Shown here: positions 33,550 to 40,580 of the stretch, piece after piece
How the letters are laid out: each line of letters starts with the position of its first letter
Numbering within the stretch: position 1 is the first letter of the stretch
Assembly (NCBI GenBank): GCA_022768695.1
Contig: JALEPO010000089.1
Span: 1-40,580 of the forward strand
DNA length: 40,580 bases
DNA from: Clostridia bacterium
Lineage (GTDB): Bacteria; Bacillota; Clostridia; UBA1381
Direction: 5' to 3'
The notes under the pieces: model-generated
What the model was told of the DNA's origin: nothing
Seen by the model: the letters and a program-made list of their open reading frames with translations, nothing else
The model's database searches: none
Translations under genes and position numbers: made by a program

Positions 33550-33562
33550 TAATAATGAACTT

Positions 33563-33594
33563 GAAAGAAGTCTCGAATTATCGAGATTTCTTTC
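33563..33594 (+). terminator. hairpin after purA
   Basis: A 14-bp stem, GAAAGAAGTCTCGA with its near-perfect complement, has loop ATTA. The T-rich part lies in the 3' arm and no long T run follows, so termination may be partial. Confidence 0.6.
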
Positions 33595-33651
33595 CATATG
33601 GGATAAAAAAGTCTGCTGTATCCGATTCTTTTTGAAAGGGGCTGAATAATT

Positions 33652-35466
33652 ATGAATATACCCAAGCTTATTATTTGGGATCTTGACGACACCTTCTGGA
33701 AAGGGACCCTTTCAGAGGGCAGCGTTATTCCAATACAAAAATGTATAGACACCGTAAAGCTGTGCGCAAAAAAAGGAATTGTAAGCGCAATCTGCTCTAA
33801 AAATGACGAATCCACCTGTCGTGAACAGCTTACTGAATGGGGCATATGGGATTATTTTGTCTTTAACTCAATAAACTGGCAACCGAAAGGACAGAGAATT
33901 AAGCAGCTCATTGAGAATGTGAATCTTCGTCCGGCAAACGTTTTATTTATCGATGATAATCATCTTAATCTTGAAGAAGCAAAATACTATTCTCCGGAGC
34001 TTATGACTGCTTTTCCGGATATTATTGACGAGCTTTTTGACGCGGTAAGCAAAATAGAAAAGGATGATGCCGGTTTTGAACGGCTTAACCGCTATAAAAT
34101 TCTTGAAAAAAAGCAAAACGAAAAAAGCAGCATTGGTTCAAATGAAGAATTTTTATTACAAAGTAATATTAAGGTTCAAATACATTATGATTGCCTTGAG
34201 GAGATTGAACGTATTCATGAGCTTATCATGCGTACAAATCAGCTTAATTACACAAAGCTGCGTTCCACTCGCGAAGAGCTTGAAGCTCTTCTAAACAATC
34301 CCGATGTGATGTCAGGCTACATTACATCGGAGGATAAATACGGAGAATATGGAATTATCGGTTTTTTTGCGTATAAAGATAATAAATTAATCCATTTTCT
34401 TTTTTCCTGCCGTACTCTCGGCATGGGTATAGAGCAGTATATCTACGAGCGGATAGGCTTTCCGGAACTGACAGTTGAAGGCAGCGTTTCCGCAGAGGTT
34501 GGAAAAGCTCAGCCGCGCGTGACGTGGATTAACCGCGAAAGCTCTGACAATGCACACGATAAAATAACGGATATAACAAAAAACTTTCGTGTGCTTATGA
34601 AGGGGCCATGCGACCTTTTGCAAATTTTTTCATTCATTAAAAATGAGGATATTTTCGATTGTGAATTTACATACACAAGCGATGAAAAGCACTCGCTTGG
34701 AGTCGCTATTGAGGGTATGAACCACACAATGCAGATTGTGCAGTCGCTCACGCTTACCGACAGCGAAAAAGCCGAGGTCTGCAAGCTGCCGTTTTGCGAT
34801 TCAAAAATGTATCCGCAAAACATCTATCTCGGCAAATACGGCATGATTTTTATTAGCATTTTAACAGATGTAAATCTTGGTATGTATAAAAAAATCGGCG
34901 GCAATCAGATAATAGCCTTCGGAGAATGGCTGTATCCGCTTACAGATAAATCGAACTGGAATAAATACACCAACAAAGAGGTATACACCGCAAACTGTAA
35001 ATTTACCCGTGAAATACTTGAAAGCTTTTCTCAAGAATATGAATTTATCGGCAGAATGACTCCTCAAATGCTTGTGGAAAATCTCAAATTTATACGCGAA
35101 AACATTTCCGCAGAAACCGAGCTTGTGATTATGCTCGGCTGTGAAAAGGAGTTTAGGCAAAACAAGCTCGAGGCTTGGAAAAACCGTCATAACGAGCATA
35201 TTGAATTTAATAAAGCGGTGCGTAAATTTGCCGAAAATGCCACTAATGTCACGCTGTTTGACGTCAACGAATACATAACCTCCCAAGAGGATTTCAGCGA
35301 CAGCATAAATCACTATAAAAAGCGCATATATTATCTTATGGCGCAAAAATTTATTGAAATGATAAACAGTCATTCATCAATTACCGTCCAGCAGACATCA
35401 AAGCTCAAGCTGCTTTATCTTTCACTTAAGCAGCGCATAAAGGAAATCCTTACAGGCTACAGATAA
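33652..35466 (+). CDS. FkbH-like HAD / GNAT-like / SGNH-like multidomain protein
   Basis: The 604-aa protein starts with a HAD-IIIC (FkbH-like) phosphatase domain: IIWDLDDTFWKG (residue 7), CSKNDE and FIDDNHLN (about residue 103). A GNAT-like fold follows (LIMRTNQLNYTKLRS, about residues 188-205, to 290). The C-terminal ~270 residues begin with KGPCDLLQIF and end with DSINHYKKRIYY, resembling the block I and Asp/His blocks of SGNH hydrolases. In antibiotic clusters FkbH makes glyceryl-ACP from 1,3-bisphosphoglycerate. No carrier protein or PKS is nearby, so transfer of a glyceryl or acyl group to a surface polymer is one option. Confidence 0.75.
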   Translation: MNIPKLIIWDLDDTFWKGTLSEGSVIPIQKCIDTVKLCAKKGIVSAICSKNDESTCREQLTEWGIWDYFVFNSINWQPKGQRIKQLIENVNLRPANVLFIDDNHLNLEEAKYYSPELMTAFPDIIDELFDAVSKIEKDDAGFERLNRYKILEKKQNEKSSIGSNEEFLLQSNIKVQIHYDCLEEIERIHELIMRTNQLNYTKLRSTREELEALLNNPDVMSGYITSEDKYGEYGIIGFFAYKDNKLIHFLFSCRTLGMGIEQYIYERIGFPELTVEGSVSAEVGKAQPRVTWINRESSDNAHDKITDITKNFRVLMKGPCDLLQIFSFIKNEDIFDCEFTYTSDEKHSLGVAIEGMNHTMQIVQSLTLTDSEKAEVCKLPFCDSKMYPQNIYLGKYGMIFISILTDVNLGMYKKIGGNQIIAFGEWLYPLTDKSNWNKYTNKEVYTANCKFTREILESFSQEYEFIGRMTPQMLVENLKFIRENISAETELVIMLGCEKEFRQNKLEAWKNRHNEHIEFNKAVRKFAENATNVTLFDVNEYITSQEDFSDSINHYKKRIYYLMAQKFIEMINSHSSITVQQTSKLKLLYLSLKQRIKEILTGYR

Positions 35467-35510
35467 AAAATGCGAAAAAAAATCCTTCTATGATTATCAC
35501 AGAAGAAATT

Positions 35511-35541
35511 AGAGGCTGTTGACATTATGTCGACAGCCTCT
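35511..35541. terminator. hairpin between the FkbH-like and EAL genes
   Basis: A 13-bp stem, AGAGGCTGTTGAC with its complement (one G-T pair), has a 5-base loop. It lies between the convergent genes and could serve both. Confidence 0.65.
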
Positions 35542-35568
35542 TAAATATCAATATCTAAATATTCTCAG

Positions 35569-37857
35569 TCAATTCATATATTTTATTTCAAAATTACCAA
35601 TAGGTATAGGTGCGTCAAAATAGTATCCCTGAATTTTGCTGTATCCACTGTCAAGCAGAAAATCTGCCTGCTTCTGCGTTTCAACACCCTCAAAAATAAT
35701 ATCCTTTCTTGAAGCCGATATTAAATCCGCAATTTGCTTTATGTACACTCTGCCCTTTTCCGAATCCGATTTATCAATAAAACGTTTATCTATTTTTACT
35801 ATATCTACAGGTATATCCATAAGCATATCAAGTGAGGAATAGCCGGTTCCAAAATCATCAATATCCACTTTAAAACCGCTTTTTCTTAAATTGTCTATAT
35901 TCCGTATCATAGCGTCGTTATCTGAAATTGTGCTTTCTGTAATTTCAATTTCGATATATTTTCTGTCCACACCATATTTTTCAGCCAATTCACATACATT
36001 ATCCACAAAATTAGGATTATTTGTATGCTTGCGTGAAAAATTCACAGAAATAGGTATAAGCTTCTTCCCCTCTTTCTTCCATCTTGCAAGACATTGCAAA
36101 ACCTGCTCATATATGCAATAATCAACATCCACAATATATCCTACACGCTCAAGCAATGGTATAAAATCAGCGGGACTCATCATAGTTCCATCCTTTTTAC
36201 ACCATCTTGCCAATGCCTCCGCGCCCAGAACCTCTTGTGTGCTTAATGAATACTTTGGCTGCAAATATGCTACTATCTCGCCGTCCTTAATGGCATTATG
36301 CACGCTTCCTATTATTTCAAGCTCTTTCTTTTTTTTCTCATTCAATTCCTCTGTATATACGGCATAAGATTGACTTCTGTCATTTTTTATCATTTTTCTT
36401 ATGGCGTTTGCTTTTTCAATTCCTGACTGAATATCGTCACCCTCCGGATTTAAAAAGTATATTCCGGTTGTTATTCTTAAATCACTTACAGGAAATCTCG
36501 CTCTTATCTGAGCATTTACATCATCGTTTATTGCGCTTACAGTATTTATAATTGTTTCTCTGTCAGCGCTGTGACAGAAGGTTAAAAACCGATCCGCACT
36601 TACTCGGCAGCCAATTTGAGGATGTTCATTAAGCTTATTCGCAAACATGGTAAGAATTTTATTTCCCTCAAAAAAGCCGAAATTTTCATTTACATACGCA
36701 AAATTATTTACATCCGCATAGGTAACAGCGCATACATCGCTACCTGAATTTTTGCTGTACTGCTTTGAAGCCTCCTGCATAAATAACGGGAATGACATAA
36801 GAGATGTAAGCGGATCTATTGATAACTGCTCAATTGCTCTTCTATCCTCGCGTATTCCCCTGCGCTTATCCAGGAATGCCGCTATAAGCTTCGACAGCTC
36901 ATATATCGTGCGTTTTTCATATTCCGTCCACTTACGGGTACGCTCGCAGTCACATAACGAAATATAGCCGTTTAGCTTTGTACCGGAATACAAAAGACAG
37001 TTTATCGCCGCTTTTATTCCTTTTTCATCAAAAAATGATTTATCTCTTTCAGAAAAGCCAACTGAGGTATCTTCTATAGCCATAAAACCATCACGGTCAA
37101 ATCCCTTCATAAAGCCATCCCACTGATTATAATCCCAGCTTACCTTATCCGGCTTTACAATTCCGTCCTCTTTTACCCATAAATAGCTTTCATCCATAGT
37201 TCCGTTGTCCATATTGTACTCATTTATCAATACAGAATTAACGTCAAAGCCTATTCCTATCATTCCGATAAGCAGATTTACAGAACTCTTTATACTGATA
37301 GCGTTAGCAAGAAGGCTCGCAGAAAATGCCAAAAATTCAATATTACATTCGCCGTGATTTGACGGAATATACGGTTTGGCTCTGCTTACTACAACCCCAT
37401 CTATCGCATCATGGTAATAGTATATTTTTCTGCTGTATTTTTTCGCAACAGCCAATGCTTTCCCTGCTTTTTGAATTGCATCCTCAAAATCGTCAAAAAC
37501 TCCCGATGCCACACCTATACGGCAGACAGGCACAACTCTTTTGCCGCCTTTTTCTCCCATATAGCAATTCTTCATAGCTTTCTCTATGACATCTGCCACA
37601 TCACTGTCCATTTTGTTCATCAAAATAAAAAACGAAGATTTGCCCTCTCTCATAATAAACATTAGCAAATCCTTTAAACATTCAGAAATACGATATAAGA
37701 ACCAGTCCATCGCTCCGTCAACAAACATAGGGCCAAAGTCTTTTATTGCGCTATTATAATTTTCTATATCTATTAGCAGTGCAGAACATTCTTGCTTTTT
37801 CTCTTTTAAAAACTTGTCCATCTGCTGCTGCATATTAACCGTATCATTGCATTGCAT
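35569..37857 (-). CDS. c-di-GMP phosphodiesterase, degenerate GGDEF - GAF - degenerate GGDEF - EAL
   Basis: The 762-aa cytoplasmic protein probably degrades c-di-GMP. Residues ~20-160 look like a decayed GGDEF domain (REGKSSFF in the signature position). Residues ~170-330 resemble a GAF sensor. Residues ~345-490 are a second GGDEF with DPLTSLMSF and ADVNNF but SADRF in place of GG(D/E)EF, so synthase activity is unlikely. The C-terminal EAL domain keeps EALARW, NFSRKH, EITES, DDFGTGYSS, KIDKRFID and the late EGVET, so it should be active. The start MQCND follows a G-rich site; the track begins nine codons earlier. The nearby GT2 genes are possible downstream targets. Confidence 0.85.
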   Translation of the reverse strand: MQCNDTVNMQQQMDKFLKEKKQECSALLIDIENYNSAIKDFGPMFVDGAMDWFLYRISECLKDLLMFIMREGKSSFFILMNKMDSDVADVIEKAMKNCYMGEKGGKRVVPVCRIGVASGVFDDFEDAIQKAGKALAVAKKYSRKIYYYHDAIDGVVVSRAKPYIPSNHGECNIEFLAFSASLLANAISIKSSVNLLIGMIGIGFDVNSVLINEYNMDNGTMDESYLWVKEDGIVKPDKVSWDYNQWDGFMKGFDRDGFMAIEDTSVGFSERDKSFFDEKGIKAAINCLLYSGTKLNGYISLCDCERTRKWTEYEKRTIYELSKLIAAFLDKRRGIREDRRAIEQLSIDPLTSLMSFPLFMQEASKQYSKNSGSDVCAVTYADVNNFAYVNENFGFFEGNKILTMFANKLNEHPQIGCRVSADRFLTFCHSADRETIINTVSAINDDVNAQIRARFPVSDLRITTGIYFLNPEGDDIQSGIEKANAIRKMIKNDRSQSYAVYTEELNEKKKKELEIIGSVHNAIKDGEIVAYLQPKYSLSTQEVLGAEALARWCKKDGTMMSPADFIPLLERVGYIVDVDYCIYEQVLQCLARWKKEGKKLIPISVNFSRKHTNNPNFVDNVCELAEKYGVDRKYIEIEITESTISDNDAMIRNIDNLRKSGFKVDIDDFGTGYSSLDMLMDIPVDIVKIDKRFIDKSDSEKGRVYIKQIADLISASRKDIIFEGVETQKQADFLLDSGYSKIQGYYFDAPIPIGNFEIKYMN

Positions 37858-37901
37858 ATCACAGCCCCCCTTATAATAACACAATAGTCCCCCTTATTAC
37901 T

Positions 37902-37929
37902 ATTATACCACTCTTTCTATATTTTTCAA
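37902..37929 (-). promoter_or_regulatory. promoter of the EAL gene
   Basis: TTGAAA and TATAAT, with an extended TGG before the -10 and a 16-base spacer, on the minus strand. Confidence 0.7.
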
Positions 37930-37979
37930 TATGTTTTTATTTATTTTACACAAAAATAATATTTTTTGGCAATAACAAC

Positions 37980-38007
37980 AAAAACGGCATATCAAAATGC
38001 CGTTTTT
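37980..38007 (-). terminator. terminator of the GH112 gene
   Basis: A 10-bp perfect stem AAAACGGCAT / ATGCCGTTTT is followed on the minus strand by TTGTTGTTATT. Confidence 0.8.
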
Positions 38008-38027
38008 GCCATTTATTGTACTCGTAA

Positions 38028-40169
38028 TTATAATTCTATAATTGCTGTATCAAATGCGCTTAATGTAATTGTCTTATCACCGCTATCAGTTTTAACTGTT
38101 GTTGTCTGTTCTGTATCAGCATTGTTTATAACAACAAGCTTCTTGCCGTCAGGATAATAGCAGCATTCCATATTTGCGTTATCTGTAAGATACTTCTGGT
38201 CTGTGCTTTCGCCTGCCGCCGCAAGGATAAGGTTAAGAAGTGTTCTGTTATTAACCTCGCCATGAGTGAAGCTTGACATATAAACTCCTGTACCCTTTCC
38301 AAACTTACGCATTGTTACTGTAGGCACACCTTCAGCCGCTGCAAGAACCTTAGTTTCTGCGTCTGTAAGATAAATATTCATCTTCGGAGCGACAGATGTT
38401 CCGTCTGCTACTGTACCGTCATTTTCAACATCAAAGGTATACTTACCATGGCAAAGTCTTGAGCCTGTGTCCTCGCTTACGCCAAGAATGTGCGACATAC
38501 GGAAATATGTATCATATCCGCAAACAGCGCTCGGTTCGTTTACACCAATGAACGCGCCGCCATTTGCAACCCATTCCGTAAGCATTGAAACAACCTTTTC
38601 GTCCTTCCACTTTTCACCGCCTGACCATGCGCTTCCCGCAAAGCCTGCGTTGATAACAACATCATAATTATCAAGACCATTTTCCTTTAAATCTTCAAAG
38701 CTGATGAAATCAACATCAAGAGGCATGCCTGCAAGAGCCTCGATAACATTGATAAGGTCAAGCTCAGGATGCTCGTGATAATGACCGCCGCAAGTCCATG
38801 AACGAAGTGAACCCCAGAAAGAAAGCACAGCAACACGAGGCTTTAGCACATACGGCTTGCCTGCCTTATGGAATTCACGGATTTCTCTGAATTCATCTGA
38901 AATCTTTTCAATATAATCCTGAAAATCAGGGAATGGAATTGTAAGTGAAAGATAACCGCCAAGACCTATTCTGTCAATCGGAGCGCGAAGAAGCGCGCGT
39001 CTTACGTTTTTCCAGTAGCCCTTTGCCTCAAGAGTCGGATTTCCGCCCTCCATGAATGTAGGAGCACCGCCAAGTCCTACAGGGAACAAATACGGATGAA
39101 GTCTTATTTCATGTGTGTCAACAGCGTCAACACCCGCGCAAAGTCTTGCTTCAAAGCCGTTAAATACGCACTTTATAAGGCCGTCAAAACCGAAATCCTT
39201 GAATCTTTCGCCCCAAGGCTCAACACCTACCCAGCTGTCGTCATAGAAAACATATGCCTTTTTACCGTATGTATGTACAAGGTCAACAAGCTGCTTACCA
39301 AAGTCAACAACAAAATCATTTATAAATTTCATCCAATCAAGCTTCTTTTCATCGCAAGTCATATGTGACGCATGAAGGTCACCCTTATTGATAAAGTCCT
39401 CAGAAGTCATTGCATAACCAAACTTTTCTTCAAATTCCTTTAACGCAAGCGGTGAAACTGTGAAATCATATGAAGCCCAATCCGAGAAAAGATGTCTGTT
39501 TCTCTCATTGCTGCCCCAAATCCATACGAAGTTATAGAACATCGATGTGAAACGCACAACAGTTGTTGCGGGATGTGTTTCGCACCAGTTCTTCATCCAG
39601 TCAAGCATATACTGCTGTGTTTCGGGATAGCGTGGGTCAATCTGCATAAGATGCTCCTTGTCCCAGTTGTTTGTTGTGTGATTGTACATGGAAATTTCTT
39701 CCCAAATTCTGTACGCAAGGAAGTTTACGGTGTACTTGTGCCATGGTGTTACGCCGTTTACTGTTACAACACCGTCAGCGTATGTCCAGTCCTTTATTTC
39801 CTCGTTTGTTGTGCGGTCAAACACCTGCCAGTATTCGATTGATTCCTTTGACTCGTTAATTTTAAATTGCTCTGCAAAGAAATCCTTCATTAAATCAATC
39901 TTAACGCTGTCACTCTCTGCCACAACAGGATTTGTCATAAGGAACGTCTGCTGCAGCTTGTCAAGATTCTGCTTTGCCCATTCGTTGTGGTCACGAATTA
40001 TACAGATAGTTGAATAAATACCATAGCCCGCGTTGATGATTTCGGGTGATAATTCAGTACCGTCCGAATCTCTGATTACGTCAGCACCCCATTTGTCAGC
40101 CATCTGAAGCGTCAGCTCCTCATATCCGCTTTCGCCCGGAAGTGTAAAACCGCCTTTTGTTTTTCCCAT
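38028..40169 (-). CDS. GH112 1,3-beta-galactosyl-N-acetylhexosamine phosphorylase-type enzyme
   Basis: GH112 enzymes split beta-galactosides of N-acetylhexosamine (lacto-N-biose, galacto-N-biose) or rhamnose by phosphorolysis to galactose 1-phosphate. The 713-aa protein has the family N-terminus GFTLPGESGYEELT and WGADVIRDSDGTELS. The barrel region has YVFYDDSWVGVEPWGERF (about residue 310), where the catalytic aspartate is expected. A glutamine-amidotransferase-like domain follows (VVINAGFAGS ... WVANGGAFIGV), then a beta domain. No signal peptide, so it is intracellular and needs a transporter, which is not in the window. The exact acceptor (GalNAc/GlcNAc or rhamnose) cannot be decided by eye. 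It suggests use of mucin or milk glycans. Confidence 0.87.
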   Translation of the reverse strand: MGKTKGGFTLPGESGYEELTLQMADKWGADVIRDSDGTELSPEIINAGYGIYSTICIIRDHNEWAKQNLDKLQQTFLMTNPVVAESDSVKIDLMKDFFAEQFKINESKESIEYWQVFDRTTNEEIKDWTYADGVVTVNGVTPWHKYTVNFLAYRIWEEISMYNHTTNNWDKEHLMQIDPRYPETQQYMLDWMKNWCETHPATTVVRFTSMFYNFVWIWGSNERNRHLFSDWASYDFTVSPLALKEFEEKFGYAMTSEDFINKGDLHASHMTCDEKKLDWMKFINDFVVDFGKQLVDLVHTYGKKAYVFYDDSWVGVEPWGERFKDFGFDGLIKCVFNGFEARLCAGVDAVDTHEIRLHPYLFPVGLGGAPTFMEGGNPTLEAKGYWKNVRRALLRAPIDRIGLGGYLSLTIPFPDFQDYIEKISDEFREIREFHKAGKPYVLKPRVAVLSFWGSLRSWTCGGHYHEHPELDLINVIEALAGMPLDVDFISFEDLKENGLDNYDVVINAGFAGSAWSGGEKWKDEKVVSMLTEWVANGGAFIGVNEPSAVCGYDTYFRMSHILGVSEDTGSRLCHGKYTFDVENDGTVADGTSVAPKMNIYLTDAETKVLAAAEGVPTVTMRKFGKGTGVYMSSFTHGEVNNRTLLNLILAAAGESTDQKYLTDNANMECCYYPDGKKLVVINNADTEQTTTVKTDSGDKTITLSAFDTAIIEL

Positions 40170-40207
40170 ATTTGTCTCTCTCCTTTACAGTTTTTCTCAA
40201 TATTAGA

Positions 40208-40236
40208 ATTATAACATATTGCACTACTATTGTAAA
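40208..40236 (-). promoter_or_regulatory. promoter of the GH112 gene
   Basis: TTTACA and TATAAT have a 17-base spacer on the minus strand. AAAGGAG precedes the start codon. Confidence 0.75.
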
Positions 40237-40289
40237 GCAAAAAAACAGTGATTTATGCAAAAATTACAGTAGATAAAAAAAATCTCTAT

Positions 40290-40366
40290 CAGGCTTCGCT
40301 CCGCTCCAACAATCAGGCTTTTTTTCCGTAAGAAAACAGCACCGAAAGGTACTGACAAATAAAAAC
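40290..40366. repeat. degenerate intergenic repeat, copy B
   Basis: The sequence carries GGCTTCGCTCCGCTCC, GGCTTTTTTTCC, CGAAAGGTACT and ACAAATAAAAAC in the same order as copy A at 8428-8500. It is non-coding and lies between the GH112 promoter and the terminator of the next gene. Confidence 0.5.
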
Positions 40367-40396
40367 AAGGCGTTTTCAACATCGAAAAACACCTTG
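40361..40396 (-). terminator. terminator of the glycerophosphodiesterase gene
   Basis: CAAGG and GTTTT pair with AAAAC and CCTTG around one mismatch. TTTTTATTTGT follows on the minus strand. Confidence 0.75.
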
Positions 40397-40407
40397 CTTT
40401 TATAGTA

Positions 40408-40580
40408 TTATTCATTTTCATTTATCATATGATTTAATCCGGGAATTTCATTTGTCACCACAAAATCCACACCGTAGGAGAGGAACTTTTTCGCCTCGTC
40501 AGCCGTATCAAGCGACCATACTCCGCAGTATATTCCCTGCTCGTGAAGAATGCGCACAACATCCTCCGTCACTACGGGAT
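40408..40580 (-). CDS. glycerophosphodiester phosphodiesterase family protein, C-terminal fragment
   Basis: Only the last 56 codons are in the window; the gene continues beyond the right edge. The fragment VVRILHEQGIYCGVWSLDTA, then EAKKFLSYGVDFVVTNEIPG, matches the end of the GDPD TIM barrel. There a VW(S/T)-x-(D/N)-T strand and a GVD-x(2)-(V/I)T(D/N) strand close the fold. These enzymes release glycerol 3-phosphate from phospholipid head groups or teichoic-acid units. The ORF track misses it because no start codon is present. Confidence 0.8.
   Translation of the reverse strand, partial: PVVTEDVVRILHEQGIYCGVWSLDTADEAKKFLSYGVDFVVTNEIPGLNHMINENE

Noticed and set aside
1-40580. tRNA genes, CRISPR array, insertion sequence or prophage
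   Set aside because: No cloverleaf-like intergenic block, no spaced identical repeats, and no transposase, integrase or phage protein among the ORFs.

Overview
The window looks like a low-GC, AT-rich chromosome segment from a Clostridia-type Firmicute, probably a gut lineage. The signs are strong AGGAGG ribosome binding sites, TTGACA/TATAAT promoters with 17-bp spacing, intrinsic terminators at most gene ends, a NiCo-type riboswitch, an S-layer-homology (SLH) protein, ClpE, a short-form HisG with HisZ, and a GH112 galactosyl-hexosamine phosphorylase. The species cannot be told from the sequence. I see no tRNA, rRNA, phage, transposase or CRISPR array. Almost everything is housekeeping DNA, and most of the interest lies in 5' leaders and intergenic elements.

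Layout. 1-4.8 kb: carA-carB (minus strand) behind a previously unlisted 29-codon leader ORF. Its stop codon lies inside an intrinsic terminator, a layout very like UTP-sensing pyrBI attenuation. 4.8-6.8 kb: glnK-amtB (plus) behind two tandem, homologous terminator hairpins. 6.8-7.25 kb: a dense array of REP-like palindromes. 7.25-8.4 kb: an amidohydrolase. 8.5-13.2 kb (minus): a cation-efflux (CDF) transporter under a NiCo riboswitch, then hisZ-hisG-hisA-trmB; HisZ ends in a striking Cys/His/Asp-rich tail. 13.4-14.6 kb: a GltD-like flavoprotein. 14.7-15.9 kb: rpsF-ssb-rpsR. 16-18.3 kb: ftsH with a translationally overlapping XRE regulator. 18.5-21.5 kb: a large SLH surface protein. 21.6-23.9 kb: clpE with a structured leader. 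24.2-27.5 kb: a 53-aa membrane microprotein and two processive-type GT2 glycosyltransferases, the second behind a leader with pseudoknot-like complementarity. 27.7-29 kb: rsmA, a coupled XRE regulator and a convergent Cys-rich small protein. 29.1-33.5 kb: purC-purB-(stalk-domain secreted protein)-purA. 33.6-35.5 kb: an FkbH-like HAD/GNAT/SGNH-like protein. 35.6-37.9 kb: a GGDEF*-GAF-GGDEF*-EAL phosphodiesterase. 38-40.2 kb: GH112 phosphorylase. 40.4 kb to end: the C-terminus of a glycerophosphodiesterase.

How the genes connect. CarAB, PurCBA, HisZGA, GlnK/AmtB and the GltD-like enzyme cover nitrogen entry and its use in pyrimidine, purine, arginine and histidine synthesis. The SLH protein, the GTs, the FkbH-like protein, the EAL protein and the stalk-domain protein point to cell-surface and exopolysaccharide functions. 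An exact 85-bp non-coding repeat occurs twice, in opposite orientation, about 27 kb apart.

The best candidates for something undescribed are the carAB leader-peptide attenuator, the tandem attenuator before glnK-amtB, the adjacency of a metal-responsive transporter with a metal-binding-tailed HisZ, and the structured leader of the second GT2 gene. All are read by eye. RNA folding and comparative searches were not run.
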